Origin: Guyanagaster necrorhizus
Taxonomy: Eukaryota; Basidiomycota; Agaricomycetes; Agaricales; Physalacriaceae
NCBI RefSeq assembly: GCF_019112545.1
Contig: NW_025064897.1
Coordinates: 731,917 to 795,916 of the forward strand
Direction of reading: 5' to 3'
Length of the DNA: 64,000 bases
This document shows, in pieces, positions 1 through 11,574 of this stretch (its first letter is position 1; every line of letters starts with the position of its first letter). The notes beneath the pieces were generated by a model, which was not told the origin of the DNA, did no database searches, and was given only the letters and a program-made list of their open reading frames with translations. The translations under genes and the position numbers were made by a program.

Positions 1-48
1 CTTGACAAGCGACCACAGGATCCATCGACGGAGCAAGCGTTTGTCGAT

Positions 49-2798
49 ATGTCCACTCCTTTCGTCAAAGGGGGACAAATACGGGATAGAAGAAAGGCAT
101 GCCGTCGCTTGAGTAGTGAAACAGACTCCGACCCTGACTCGCTGGACCCGTTGGATTTCCTCTCTTCGCCCAGTCGAGGGGACGATGGCATCCATTTTAC
201 TGCAAAAGATGGCACGAAGCATCAGTGGGACCCAAATTTCCCACCAGACAAAGATAAAGCGCTGAAGGAGCTACGTTTCACCAAGAAGAAGAAGAAGAAG
301 AAGAGTGAAGATGGCCCCTCGACGGAGAACTGTTCGTCCAATGTCGAAGATATCTTTGATCCAGAAATGCCACGGAAAAAGACGTACGACGCAGGTGGAA
401 AATCGAACGCATCGTCTTTCCAGTCTACTCGTACTACCGGTGCTACCTCTGCACGCCGTGTTACATCGCCACCAATCGATATTCCTTCAGGTAGCGACAA
501 AGAGGAAGCTCCCGTGCGTCCTAAACGTCAACCAAAGCCATTTCCCGGTCCCTCAAGATCTCAGAGTCGCGAACCTAACGCGTCGCCCAGATCTTCGCAC
601 GAAGACGGTGCTTCGCCTGTCTCTAAACAGAAGGCAAAGAAGAAGAGACCACAGCCTCAGAGCTTTCCTGCAATTTCTCCTCTCCATGCTCGCAAGGAAA
701 GTCTGTCTAGGTCTACATCTGCGACTCCGACGAAGTCGAAGACCGTTCAGCACCAACCGTTTCCAATCATTCTTCCCCTTTCCTCTCCTGTCACTTCAAA
801 TAGAGCCTTGATTCTTCCTTCACCATTGAGCACGCCTACCAACAAGAAGCCGATGAAGCTGGGACAAATAACAGTGCTGCATCTGCCGTCCCCCTTGAAC
901 TCTCAACAATCAACTATCAACGCCAAGGGAAAAGAAAGGGCTGTCAGTCAGCCGACTAAAGGGAAGAACCAAGGAGAAGATGTTGCTAAGTCGAAGAGCT
1001 GGAGGGTCGTTGATTCTGAAGAAGTTTCTGTTGATGAGACGAAGCCCACTCGACGACCGCAACCGTTTCCTGTTACTTTCAGCCCCCAGTTGACACCACG
1101 GGCACCCAAGCGCTCTTCCGATGGTCTAGAGAGTGACACTGATAAATCGCGGAAGAAACAAAGAGAGCATATGTATGATTTTCATTTAACTCTGATGCGG
1201 AGATACAAATTGACCATAGCAAGCAGCCTAAAAACACTTCCTGACGTTGACTTAGATGACTTAGATGAAGATGACGCCGTGGCTGATAACGCCAGTGAGT
1301 TGCTTCGCCAAAATTGCTATCAACCCCGCTTATTCGCGTGCAGTCTTTCTGGATCCTTCTATCGACCCCAGGATGCTCTGTCCTTATTGCGACACGCGTC
1401 TTCCTGATCGCCCCACCCCCCTTCTGCGCCGACTTCTCGCCAATATAGCGAAAAAGTCCCGGCCTAGCCCTCGTCCTACGAATCCCTTGGGCCGAAAAGC
1501 TCCATTAGAGGTCTTTATCGCCCTATGCCAGCGACACCGCTTTGAAAGCGTCACTTTGCCGGAAGCAGAGCGCAACGGATGGCCCAAGGAAATCGCATGG
1601 GCGAAATTAGAGGGCCGAGTACAGAAGATGAAGCGCGAATTGCGTGCACTGATTTCGGATCGAAACGCCCGCAGCAACAGTATTTTTTGGACGGAGATCA
1701 TGAAGGAAGTCAAGGCGAAAGGTTCGCGCGCCGTCGCCGGGGTGAGAAATCAGTTCGCTACCTTTGAGAAAACTCAGCCCGGATAGTGAGTCTTTTTGCG
1801 TTTAATGTGTCTGTTTAACCTAATGTTCCGCGTGGCCTAGTTATGGTGAACAGGGATCTGTTATTATATACCAAACATTGTTCAATCTGTTCCCGCCTGC
1901 ATCTATTCACCCCGACCAGGTGAAACCTTTGACCCCCAACGAGTTTACGCAAAGAATTCTTGTTCCAGAGGTTGCGACGCGATTAATCCGTCAAGACATG
2001 GGAGTTTCACCTTCGAAAGCGGTGAAAATCCTCCGAGAGAGTGCCAGTTACGGCGTGGCTATGTTCCCTGAAGATGGCGGTGGATGGGGAGAGAAAAAGG
2101 ATGATGACGCTATGGGCGTTGCGGATCTGATGGTTATGGCGCGCGCAAGAAAGAGACGAATTGAGCTGGAGCGGGAAGAAAGGGAGGAGGAAGAAATGCT
2201 GAAGAGGATGCAAGAAGCAGAAGCCATGAATGTGGATCTGGCTCCGCCTTCCAGACCGAAAACCAAGCCTATCTGTAAACACAAAGCTCAGGCCTCGACG
2301 GACCCTACTAGCGAAAGTGAGGCCGTCTCTGAATCGGAAGAATTGAAGTTCGAGAATTTTGTTTTGGGATCAGACGACCCCGACCCCGAACCGCAACTAA
2401 GACCTCCGCCTATGTTTTCGGATACCGACGACGACGGCGGTATTAGACCTTCTGGCGTGGACATCAGTTCCTCACCTCATGTTGACATTGACCTTACGCG
2501 AGATTCACGTTCCCGTAGCCTTTCTACTTCGGATGCTGAGAGTACCACGTCCAAGAGCACCACTAGGACGCGTGAATCAAGGGCGTATCGGCGTCTACGC
2601 GGCGGCGATCCCCCCTCGGATGCAGAATCGACAGCGTCGAAGCAGCTGGCCAAGTATAAATCCGAGGAACGGGATACTAACGAGGAAGCTCAGCCGCGTC
2701 AGGCCCCCGTTAGGGTAGTTGATAATGCTGATACCCCACGCCCTGCTGCTCCCACATTCCCTCTTCTTCTCGCACGTGGACGGCGAGCTGGGAAGTAA
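49..2798 (+). CDS. RTC4-like domain protein
   Basis: Three exons (49..1294, 1344..1785, 1841..2798) with GT-AG introns of 49 and 55 bp; the joined frame gives 881 residues. From about residue 424 it reads LCPYCDTRLPDRPTPLL, then CQRHRFES, GWPKEIAWAKLEGRVQ and, after the second intron, PLTPNEFTQRILVPEVA. This is the RTC4-like domain, named after yeast Rtc4, a nuclear protein linked genetically to telomere capping whose biochemistry is unknown. Residues 1-400 are disordered, with a run of eight lysines and four spaced boxes of the type PQPFP followed by S-P. The C-terminal 300 residues are acidic and Ser-rich. The frame is open upstream of the first ATG to the window edge, so the true start may lie outside. 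Domain call is firm; function is inferred. Confidence 0.8.
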
Positions 2799-3921
2799 GC
2801 GACTGTGCTTCTTCATTTTGCCCGTGTCTGACCAGACACCTCATGGACAGCGCTAAGCCCGCGGGAGAAAGTTTTGAATGGCTGCTAGACTGAATCCCCG
2901 TGGCTCTAAGTTACTAACTTTGTATATTGCTGTATTGAAGATGCCAATTGCTACGTCGCGCTTTTAGAGTATGGCTACTTGTTTGTTGTGCACCCCGTCT
3001 TAACGACGTGTCTTAGAAATCAAATTCGACGGCTCGTTCTGGAATTTCTTTCGTCGTGGGACATGCTACGAGTTGGAAGTGCTTCTCCATCCTGTGGTTT
3101 GAATGCAGCCTTTTTCTGAAACCGATGGACAAGAAAGTGACTAGAAATGGTTACTTGACCGACACCACTGAGAGTTTTCCAGTCTTTTCAGCGTCGTTAT
3201 CACAGTCACTGCTGTTCTCCGACGTGTGGTCCTCCGTCTTGTCTTACGTCCTTTGACACTGTCGTCCCTCGACAGCAACCTTCTTCAGTGTTTAATTCCC
3301 ATCTTCTCTTACTTAACGAACTTCAAAACTTCTTGATGACGGAATCAAGACTAGATCCTGATATGATCACAGTCCGAGTCCGAGCGAGCGTTGACCTGAA
3401 ACTTGCACTCTTTCCGATTCTGTTTCAGAACGGATGCCGTCTCGTAGCTAAGGCATGTAGTTGACCTCCGAACACCTTTCTTGATGAATGATACTATCAT
3501 CTCATCCATCCCACTGATGTCGCAACCATCTATTCCGTACTATTCTTGATCTGCACTTCATCTCAGTAACATTGCTATTTGTCAGGAATGCATGAGATAC
3601 CTATTATGCCGGCTATTCAGAACCGTGAAACGGTCGGGTTTGAAGGGCAGAGCTTTATCTCCCCTTCCAGTCCACTTTGAGCACTTCAATATCTCCTAGA
3701 ATACAATCTAGGGGTACGTACACCAGTATTGCCATCGTCGTACTACATTGTAGACACCGAACCCCTCCTGGCAATAGTAAAATCTTGGAGTTTACAACGT
3801 GGTGAGGTAATACATTGCAGTGTTCTTCTATCATAACCCGAGGGTATCAATCATAAAGGCGGGAACATAAAACTAGATACATGCCCGAATCCGAGAAACC
3901 ATCAATATCCCAATCAAATTG
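2799..3921. other. intergenic, no gene seen
   Basis: Converging 3' ends of the RTC4-like gene and the first dehydrogenase. A short palindrome (GTGTCTG-AC-CAGACAC, 2824-2839) lies just after the stop of the RTC4-like gene and could fold in its 3' UTR. The short open frames here have no recognisable content. Confidence 0.5.
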
Positions 3922-4859
3922 TCACAGCTTGACAGGAGTTCTCGTACCTCCAGTCAGCTTTATTGACTCTCCATTAACGTAGCCACACTCCAACACCCAT
4001 TTCACGGTATGTGCAAACTCTGATGGATGCCCAAATCTTTTGGGAAAAACCACAGCCTTATCCAACAATGCCTGCTTCGTGTTTGAGCAGAAATGGTCGG
4101 TCATTGGCGTCGTGAACGATGACGGAGCGATCGTGACTACACGAATCGCATACTTCGCCAATTCACGGGCCATGGGTAGCGTCATCGACCGTATAGCACC
4201 TTTCGATCCGGCGTAAGCGACCTGCCCCACAAGTCCTTCATACTAAATCGGCATATTAGCATTTGGTCCATAAATTAAGGGATATACACTGACAGCAACC
4301 GTGCTGGATACCATAATGATTACCCCGCGTTCTCCATCCTCTGACAGAGGTACATGCGCCAAGTATTTCATCGCCAACTGGGTAAGATGAAATGTACCTG
4401 ATAAATTAACCGAGACGGTTGCATCCCATACTTGACTGGCGTTGACGTTATTCATCTATATGGATTTCCGAGGTAAAAATCAACGACGTAATACGTGGCT
4501 GCATTAAGCGCTCACTTACTAGTCCTGGAACACCGATGCCTGCGCAATGAATGACACCACCCAACGGCGCTCCTGTCTTTTGCGTCCATGTCCCAATTTG
4601 CTCCAGCGCGATAGAAATCTCATCATTCTTAGTGATGTCCGTCCTGAGCGCGAGCAGTTGTGGTGATGAAATGACTTTGGTAATGTCCTTGTCGAGAATG
4701 GATACAAAAGCGTTGGAGTGTAAAAGTTCGTTGACTGCAGCGAGACCAAGCCCAGATGCCCTGCAAACGAATCAGAAAAAAACGAGCATAGAAGATGGTA
4801 GATACGCCAGAGCTAGCTTACCCTCCGGAGACGATAAAGGTACGATTTTCAATCTTCAT
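3922..4859 (-). CDS. short-chain dehydrogenase, HSD17B10/3-hydroxyacyl-CoA type (copy 1)
   Basis: Four exons on the minus strand: 4822..4859, 4520..4760, 4294..4455 and 3922..4242, 253 residues. It is a classical SDR: N-terminal cofactor motif GGASGLG, then catalytic S (MVSSTVA), Y and K (AYAGSKGA), and a C-terminal TIAPSSFTTPM and VNGESIKLTGG. The family nearest by eye is mitochondrial 17-beta-HSD type 10/3-hydroxyacyl-CoA dehydrogenase II, which oxidises short hydroxyacyl-CoAs with NAD+. The usual N-C-A-G motif is H-C-A-G here. One donor is GTCAGT. It sits 329 bp downstream of a close paralogue in the same orientation. It has one intron (4456..4519) that the paralogue lacks, although its first exon is the same 38 nt. 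Substrate is not inferable; a peroxisomal or mitochondrial role is possible. Confidence 0.85.
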
Positions 4860-5188
4860 CGACGGGTATCGCAGACGCGTCGAAAAGCATGCTCACTGTA
4901 TATGTAGTATACGCCAGATTAGGAGGATCTTGCAGTGATTCATCATGCTTTCCGTCAGATGTGCTATGATTGGATCGGTATTCCACGGTCAGTGTTGCGA
5001 TCGGTTCCAAAACTCCTCCGATGATGCAAATTTTCCCAAAGGGACGCATTACTTCCGGATATGGGACGATTTTGGCTATGCAGCAATCATATTACAGCCA
5101 CGCGTAATAATACAAAATCAGCATTTGAATGCTGCAGGATGCAACTAGTAAGTGAGATAAGAAAGTGTATTTAAAATGGCCTTACCCT
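4860..5188. other. spacer between tandem dehydrogenases
   Basis: 329 bp that must hold the end of copy 2 and the promoter of copy 1. No open frame of note. Confidence 0.5.
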
Positions 5189-6104
5189 TCACAGTTTTCC
5201 TGGTAAACGACCTGCACCACTCAATCTGATGGTTTCTCCATTGACATATGCACACTCTAGCACCCATCGGACCGTCTTAGCAAACTCGTCCACGAGCCCA
5301 AACCGTCGGGGGAATACCAAGCCGCTATCTTTCAAGTTTTTACGCGTGCGTTCCGGCATGCTTTTGGTCATGCTGCTCTCGAATACACCGGGCGCGATGG
5401 TAACGACACGGATACCGTGCCTCGCCAAGTCACGCGCCATGGGTAAAGCCATGGAGCGAACTGCGCCTTTCGTGGCCGCATAAGCCGTCTGTCCGGGCTG
5501 GCCTTCAAACTGATCCGAAAATTAAAATTAAAAAAAAATATATCAGCGTGATATCTACACGGAAGGTCTTGTGTTACTCACGGCGGCTGCACTTGCGACC
5601 ATTACGACCACCCCGCGCTCGCCATCACCATCTTCTGGTTTGACATCCACGAGATGTTTCAAAGCCAGCCGAGTGAGGTTGAACGTACCAGTGAGATTCA
5701 CAGCAATCGTGAACTCCCACAGATCCAAAGCATGAGGCTGGTTATTCGCACTGAGAATCTTGGCGGCCGTGGCGACACCAGCACAATTAATCACGCCACC
5801 TAGTGGGGCCCCTGTCTCCTTGGTCCATGACACGGTCTGCTCCACTGCACGTTCAATTTCTGCGAGCTCAGTGATGTCTGTTTGGGAGTACAGGACGGCG
5901 GTATTGGCAGCAATGTCAGAGGGGGGAGGTGTTCGGTCAACTATCGAGACATATGCTTTGGAACTGAGCAAATCTCGCACTGTTGCGAGACCAAGTCCAG
6001 ACGAACTGTTTAGTAAATAATCATTCGTCGATGAAACAATGTAGAAGTGATTCAGATGTTACTGACCCACCGGAAACAAGAAATGTTCTGTTTTCAATTT
6101 TCAT
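5189..6104 (-). CDS. short-chain dehydrogenase, HSD17B10/3-hydroxyacyl-CoA type (copy 2)
   Basis: Three minus-strand exons: 6067..6104 (38 nt), 5582..6005 and 5189..5509, 260 residues. Motifs are complete: GGSSGLG for the dinucleotide, NCAGVA, catalytic S in MVASAAA, Y and K in TAYAATKGAV, then VVTIAPGVFESSMT. First and last exon lengths (38 and 321 nt) equal those of copy 1, and the two genes are head to tail, so they arose by tandem duplication. Between the G-V-A and the D-L-W-E-F-T-I segments it keeps about eight residues that copy 1 lost at the place where copy 1 has an extra intron. The first intron uses a GTCAGT donor. NAD-dependent oxidation of 3-hydroxyacyl-CoA or a related alcohol is the family role; substrate is inferred only. 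Confidence 0.87.
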
Positions 6105-7809
6105 CTTGTTCTAAGGGGAGGCGAATGGAGGCTGTGGTCGACTCGGACTTGTTGGAGAGCCAGTGAACGGGATTGACCGGCATGGGGCCCAATGAGGAAA
6201 TCACCTCTGCGGAAATCAAGTAGTCATTTACAGGCCCGTCTCTCCATGCGCGCTTAGAACTAGACTACTTTAACACCGGCCCCCGCCCCACGTCAATTGG
6301 GTCTTGTTTCTTCAGAAGAGGAGGCCACAAAAGGCGTAATGCTTGGAATCCCGAAAATTACAAGCTAAATTACCATAAAAATTTCGCTCTCGTAATTTGA
6401 GTCACTCTGATCTATTCTGATAATATTTCTCTTAAGATCTGCTGGATGATCATCATCGGCGGCTTCAACACCTCTCCAAACGCTAATCCAGAAAGGTCCA
6501 GCATTTCTTAGATCGGCAGCAATTTGTTGCACCTAGATGATAATTTTTCTTCTCTGCATGTGGCGGGATTACCCTACGAGCTGGTGGGTTTCTTCGACCC
6601 TTTCAATTATCAGTATCCGAGGCTGAGGACCTAGAAGCTCGGACTCAAAAGACGACCAGGCGAAAATGCGCCCGTTCCGCAAAAGGGCACTCCTGTCGAT
6701 AATACTTCAGCAACCACACCGGCGTGGCCTTCTTCTCGTGCATGCACTCTGGTAGGCGTATCACATCCTCGAAAAGTAATTTTCAGCGACAGGGCATTGG
6801 TATGTAGTCCAGGGAAGACCTAGGAACAGGGATGCGAATTTGACCGGTAGTAGACATAATAATGTAACGGCGATTCTGCTATATGGATAGATATTGACTT
6901 GAAGTTTTTCTCGGCAGAACAGTAAAGACACGTACTACAATTACGGTTGATGTTTGCAAAGAGAGTTCGTAACGTCTGGTTAGACGCTCCAACAGACAAT
7001 TCAGAATTGAAAGAGAAAACTGTACTGGCCGCAGCAAGTGTAGCGATCAGTATTTGACTTGATGTTAACTCCAAACAATGTTTCGCTCCGTTTCATGGTG
7101 ACTGTGTAACATACCGCGCCAAGTGAGTACTTTGGTACCTCGGGCGTTTTTGCGAAGAAGCCATGCGGCTACAATTTTTTTTATCCCTACGAAACAACAT
7201 ATCGAGACTCACAGTGCTGGGACGGCCCAGGAAAGTTACCGATCCGATGTGACTAACGTATGGGCATATTTGCTGGAATCTGCGAGATACAGGACACCGC
7301 GTCTTCTTTTTTTCTGACCGACGCCGGACGGCGACGAAGAACCACCTTGGGCGGAGCACATGCCACGGAACCTAGAACGATGTTCACAATTGAAAATAAG
7401 GGGTCCCGAAGCGAAACAATTAGCTCACCCCGACAGCTTGGAAATCCGGGTCGCTTATTAGAGGGGGGGGAACATGATCAATCAATAAAAGGTGAAAAGA
7501 ATTACTGACCATGTTGTATCCGAAGAAATGTGTGAGTCATCAGAATCCTCCGTTCAATTTCAATTTGTAGTAAACATCGACAGCTGCGCGGTGGCAAAGA
7601 CCCTTATCAACATTGAGTCAGAGAAGCACTAAGAAAGCCAATAGAAAAAAGAGGCATCAAGGACGGAGGGAGTTCAGTCCAGCCTGAAATTCTCTCCCGG
7701 GATTGGCTAGAATGACGGTGGGAAGTCACTGGCAATCCTCGGCCCGGAGTTGGTGCGTATCAGCCGGCTTTCTTTTCACGCCTGTTTTCAACCACTACCG
7801 GCTCCTGCT
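6105..7809. other. intergenic, no gene supported
   Basis: 1.7 kb between divergent genes. Open frames up to about 88 codons occur on both strands but have no family signature, no consistent splice sites and rare ATG starts. It probably holds the promoters of the dehydrogenase pair and of the ZIM17 gene. Confidence 0.5.
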
Positions 7810-8365
7810 ATGCTACTATCCAGGCTGTTTCGAAATACAGGAATACCACCTCCTCTTCGGAGTCTCCTCGTTCCTCATGCATCTCTCCCACCAAACGTCA
7901 AAGTTATGTTTCGTCTACGGCTGGGAGGATCTCGACTGCAAATGGCGTCCCCATTCCTAAATTCACGACACTATTCTACACCTATAACATCATCAACAGA
8001 GACGGTCACCTCACAGAGGCTTCCCGAAGCCATGGAGCAGCGCCTGTCGATGACTTTTACATGTACCGTGACGGATTGCAACACACGCTCCTCGCACGAG
8101 TTTTCGAAGCGTGCGTACACGAAGGGAATCGTCATCGTCCAGTGCCCAGGCTGTAAGAATCGGTGCGTGATACTTCAATAAATGATATTGCTGCTCTAAC
8201 GGAGTTCTTTCCAGGCATCTCATTGCTGATCATCTTGGCTGGTTCAAAGAAGGCACCGAAGATGGAAAACTACGGACTGTTGAGGACTTGGTTAAAGCCC
8301 GAGGAGAAAAAGTGAAATATGGTCGGGTTGGAATGGATGGGGATATCGAGTATGTTGATGAGTAG
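7810..8365 (+). CDS. ZIM17: mitochondrial DNL-type zinc finger protein (Zim17/Tim15/Hep1)
   Basis: Two exons, 7810..8162 and 8215..8365, intron 52 bp, 167 residues. I chose the ATG at 7810 because the frame upstream starts only with TTG. Residues 1-75 are Arg/Ser/Leu-rich without acidic residues, a mitochondrial presequence. The DNL domain follows: FTCTVTDCNTRSSHEFSKRA, then IVIVQCPGCKNR and, across the intron, HLIADHLGWF (family hallmark D-N/H-L). The first zinc pair is C-x4-C rather than the C-x2-C of yeast; the second is C-x2-C. Zim17 keeps the mitochondrial Hsp70 chaperones from self-aggregating. The gene converges on GRX5, another mitochondrial protein, with stops about 100 bp apart. Confidence 0.92.
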
Positions 8366-8467
8366 ACGCAAGAGGTGAGTACGACTTATATTAATAATAT
8401 AAGTTCTACGAGCCAATCAATTCCTTCATTAACAGTGATGTTCATAGATAACGGGAGACAACAAGTT

Positions 8468-9087
8468 CTATGCCGACGACAAGGTAGATTCTTCCACCTT
8501 GGGGACGACCTCATTCTCCGCCAAAAGTTTTTCTAATTCACCCGATTGGTGCACTGCGAAAGAGTTCATACATTAGAAATAATATTAACATCGGATGTAT
8601 CATTACTCACTCGATATAAGGATGTCGCATCCACCGACAAATTCCCCCTTGACATACAATTGCGGTATCGTAGGCCATTCGCTATAAACTTGTGATCAAC
8701 ACTTTGAGTAACGTCGAAGCGGCGCGGTAACGCACGAAAACTCCTTTATCGCAGTTCTGAGCTCCTGATCCTCCAGGACATCAAACGTCTTCATTTTCTC
8801 GGTTGGAACGTTATGCAGATCCAGTATTTGAATCGCCGCCCGCGAGAAACCACACTGGGGGTAATCCGGAGTGCCTTTCATGAAAAGAACGACTGGAGTT
8901 TCGGTAATAGCAGCTTGGATCTTCGACCGTACTTCTTGGGATAGAAAACGTCGGCAGCCGGCAGTTCGACTTGAAGTCAAGGCGGTTGTCACGGAGGACC
9001 GAAGCAAGCCCGTCTGCGGAACGTAAGGAATGAGATATCATCCAGGTCACCAAGACACACCGAAGACCTAATTACAGCTCCAAACAT
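8468..9087 (-). CDS. GRX5: monothiol glutaredoxin, mitochondrial
   Basis: Four minus-strand exons: 9061..9087, 8736..9013, 8611..8681 and 8468..8553, 153 residues. The core shows [20 protein letters not shown] with the CGFS active site, then [20 protein letters not shown] and SGELEKLL, the whole of the monothiol glutaredoxin fold including the cis-Pro and GG-x-D glutathione contacts. The N-terminus is Arg/Ser/Thr-rich, fitting mitochondrial import. Grx5 hands on Fe-S clusters in the mitochondrial assembly pathway. The first exon is the least certain part: the donor may be GTGTGT at 9060 (used here) or GTAATT at 9075; both keep frame and change only five residues. The alternative start codon at 9007 is TTG, so an upstream exon is needed. 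Confidence 0.9.
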
Positions 9088-9420
9088 TTTTGACAAGAAA
9101 AATTCGAAGAGTAACGATGAGAAGGAAACGTGGAATGTATGCAAGTCCCGTCCCGAGTCGCTGAGTGAGGAAATAGATCACATGACCGGGAGATGAAGAA
9201 ATGATGTCATCCTTCCGAATTCGTAAGACTTAGCTCAGTATTGGCTCCGCCCAGCTCAGACCTATAAAGATGTGGTATGCAACCAAGATTTTCAAGTTTC
9301 AACGCGTATTTTATGCTGCCTCATGCCAAGAGGGGAGCGATAAAGAGATGGATAAGGTAACACTACAGATGTCGGATTTCCTTTCTACCTCTCTATCTTT
9401 ATTTTACAGAAGGCACAACC

Positions 9421-9639
9421 ATGACTACATGTACGAGAGAGGCGTCCTTCCTTCGTTCCGTGGCCGTTGCCTTGTGCATTGAATTGTTGTTTAGTCCTCT
9501 CCCTCGTGGATGTTTTGGCTCTGGTCCATGCGGCTTCTTCCGAGTCGCACCGAACAGACGCTGCGACTGCTGCCGAGCCCTGCCTTACGATGGAATGTTC
9601 TTGAATAAAGATCTGGCTCTACCAAGCACCCTCTCGTAG
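9421..9639 (+). CDS. possible small cysteine-rich protein (doubtful)
   Basis: ATG-initiated frame of 72 codons. The N-terminus has a hydrophobic stretch (SVAVALCIELLF) that could be a signal sequence, followed by several cysteines (GCFGSGPCGFF, RCDCCRA). No family is recognised, and the frame could equally be chance. The TATA-like element near 9262 lies upstream. Expression data would be needed to keep it. Confidence 0.2.
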   Translation: MTTCTREASFLRSVAVALCIELLFSPLPRGCFGSGPCGFFRVAPNRRCDCCRALPYDGMFLNKDLALPSTLS

Positions 9640-10043
9640 GATAACGCAGAAAGATTCGGTGGGGGTGGCTCGGATGGCAGCATCAACCTATCGACATCGT
9701 GTCCATGGGACAAGCGAGCTTGTTAATCAAGAAACTGACGGAAACTGTATAACAGAGGCCCGAGGTACGCAAATCATAACTACGTTGAAAAGAAAAAGAA
9801 ATGCTGACTGGAACTCAGAATGTATTGATTGTGATAGTAGAATGCGATTTTATCCTCATGTCCATGGCGGCATAACACCACCCCTCAACAAGGTGTCGCA
9901 ATATTGATATCTCCTGAAGTTAGTTGCATATGCTTGCTCGGAATTCATAATTGTCATTGCCCAGAGCATAAAGCCCTTTTCAAAAATAACGTCAGTACCG
10001 ATTCGGAATGATGGGCGTTGGTCATTCGATCATTCGTGACCGT

Positions 10044-10052
10044 TATATATAA
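10044..10052 (+). promoter_or_regulatory. TATA box of the F-box gene
   Basis: TATATATAA 73 bp upstream of the ATG at 10125, in the expected position for the plus-strand F-box gene and with no competing gene nearby. Confidence 0.5.
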
Positions 10053-10124
10053 GCCTCAGGCCACCTTAAATGTCTGTATAGACTCTATTCGTGATTTACA
10101 GAGTGATCCCGCTCCCTTAGGAGG

Positions 10125-11415
10125 ATGAACGGTAAGCAGCCTTTCTAAATGTTTGAGCTCACTTCCGACAAACATTGACCGCAGTCATGATACCCGAGAT
10201 ACCCCAAGAAATCATATGCGCTGTTATCGAGAGTTTGGAATATCCCAAGGACATCGATACCTGGAAGTCATGTTCTCTTGTCTGCCGTACATGGCGTCCC
10301 GTTGCTCAGCAATGCATTCACCGGCAGTATACCTATCGCTCCGAAAAGAGTTTTGGATCGTGTCTTTTAGGCGCATCTGAGCCCCCTACCTTCGCATCCA
10401 TGATCCCTTACCCCAATATCCTCCGCTACATCCGATCTTTCAGAATTCTTGGAACGTCCTATAGATGTCTCTCGTCTCCACCGCTCCTTCAAAAAATCAT
10501 CAGCCACCTTGCGCGAGTAGCGAATGTTGACATAGGATCATTGAGCATGGACGACCTGCCCCCATCCTACGGTGGCATCCCCGAGCTTTTCCATCTTCCG
10601 ACGATCTCCTCCGTCCACCTCGCTGATTCAGTGCTGAGGCCTGTGGATGCGGAGGCACTGTTCGAGAACTCGTCGTCGTTGAAGTATCTTAAGCTCACAC
10701 GTACTGAGTTCTGGGAGAGCGATTTCCCAGAGCGACAGAGATCACAATCTCCGTCGCATCTCCGGAGTTTGGATATTCAATTGAGTAGCAAGTCCCTTGG
10801 TGCATTCCAGAGTTGGGTCTTGCATTCAGGTAGCAGCGTTTCCTTGGCTCGGCTGAAGGTGTTGCGGCTTCGTGATGCAACGGGGCCGCGTATCAAAGAA
10901 TTGGGTCCGCTCTTTGATGCTGTCATGTCCTCTCTTGAGCGTCTGGAGTACGAGCAAACGGCAAAAGGGAGTGTCAACTCATTTGGTAATGCAGGTGCGT
11001 TGCTCTTTGTTCTTTGTTAAGATCTGGCCTAACATTCGTACTTGCAGATGGTCAATGGGATGAGTTCCCTGACAGCATAGAGAATCTGAACCTCCGATCC
11101 TTACTGGTATCGGGCTACTTTTCTTCTGACAGTACTGCACAGAAAATCTTAAGCTTCGTCAATGTCGCCACCAGGCGGTCGGCACGTCTGGATTTCGTGG
11201 AACTTGATTTCATTGTCCTTCACGCAGATTATAGTGATGCATACAGTTGGTTGGGTATCGAACAAGTACAGGGTGAAGTCAGGACAGTCGGTAAAGAAGT
11301 GTCGATAGAACTGTTCATGGTTACGGAGGGTTCCGAGTCCTGCATATGGGTGTCGAAGGAGGATAAAAGGTTCTCGAGGAGCACAAAAGCCCTCTTAAAG
11401 CTCAGGCTTCTATGA
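10125..11415 (+). CDS. F-box protein of the agaricomycete type
   Basis: Three exons: 10125..10131 (only ATGAACG), 10185..10994 and 11048..11415, 394 residues. The N-terminus MNVMIPEIPQEIICAVIESL then WKSCSLVCRTWRPVAQQ is an F-box, which binds Skp1 in SCF ubiquitin ligases. The rest has scattered leucine-rich stretches such as ENLNLRSLLV but no clear repeat domain, so the target is unknown. This layout belongs to a gene family that is greatly expanded in mushrooms. If the 7-nt first exon is not used, translation would begin at the in-frame ATG 10187 with the same protein minus three residues; the intron 10132..10184 would then be in the 5' UTR. TATA box at 10044. Confidence 0.75.
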
Positions 11416-11574
11416 CATAGTGTTCTTTACAATTTTTGTCTTTGATTTTCGTGCATAAGAGAAGATCTGAATCTTATCGGATAAAATGGTCCGGATCGCG
11501 ATTTTTTTTTTGACATTTACCTCAAATTTATATTTACATATTCTTTTACCGATTACCACCACGACCTGAGCATC

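Larger units (their letters stand above)
9088..10124. other. intergenic between GRX5 and the F-box gene
   Basis: Holds the divergent promoters. A TATAAAG-like element lies near 9262 and a strong TATATATAA at 10044-10052. One small cysteine-rich open frame (listed separately) is the only candidate gene. Confidence 0.5.

Noticed and set aside
6820..7508. Small frames in the 6.1-7.8 kb gap
   Set aside because: No splice-linked model, mostly non-ATG starts, no recognisable domain.
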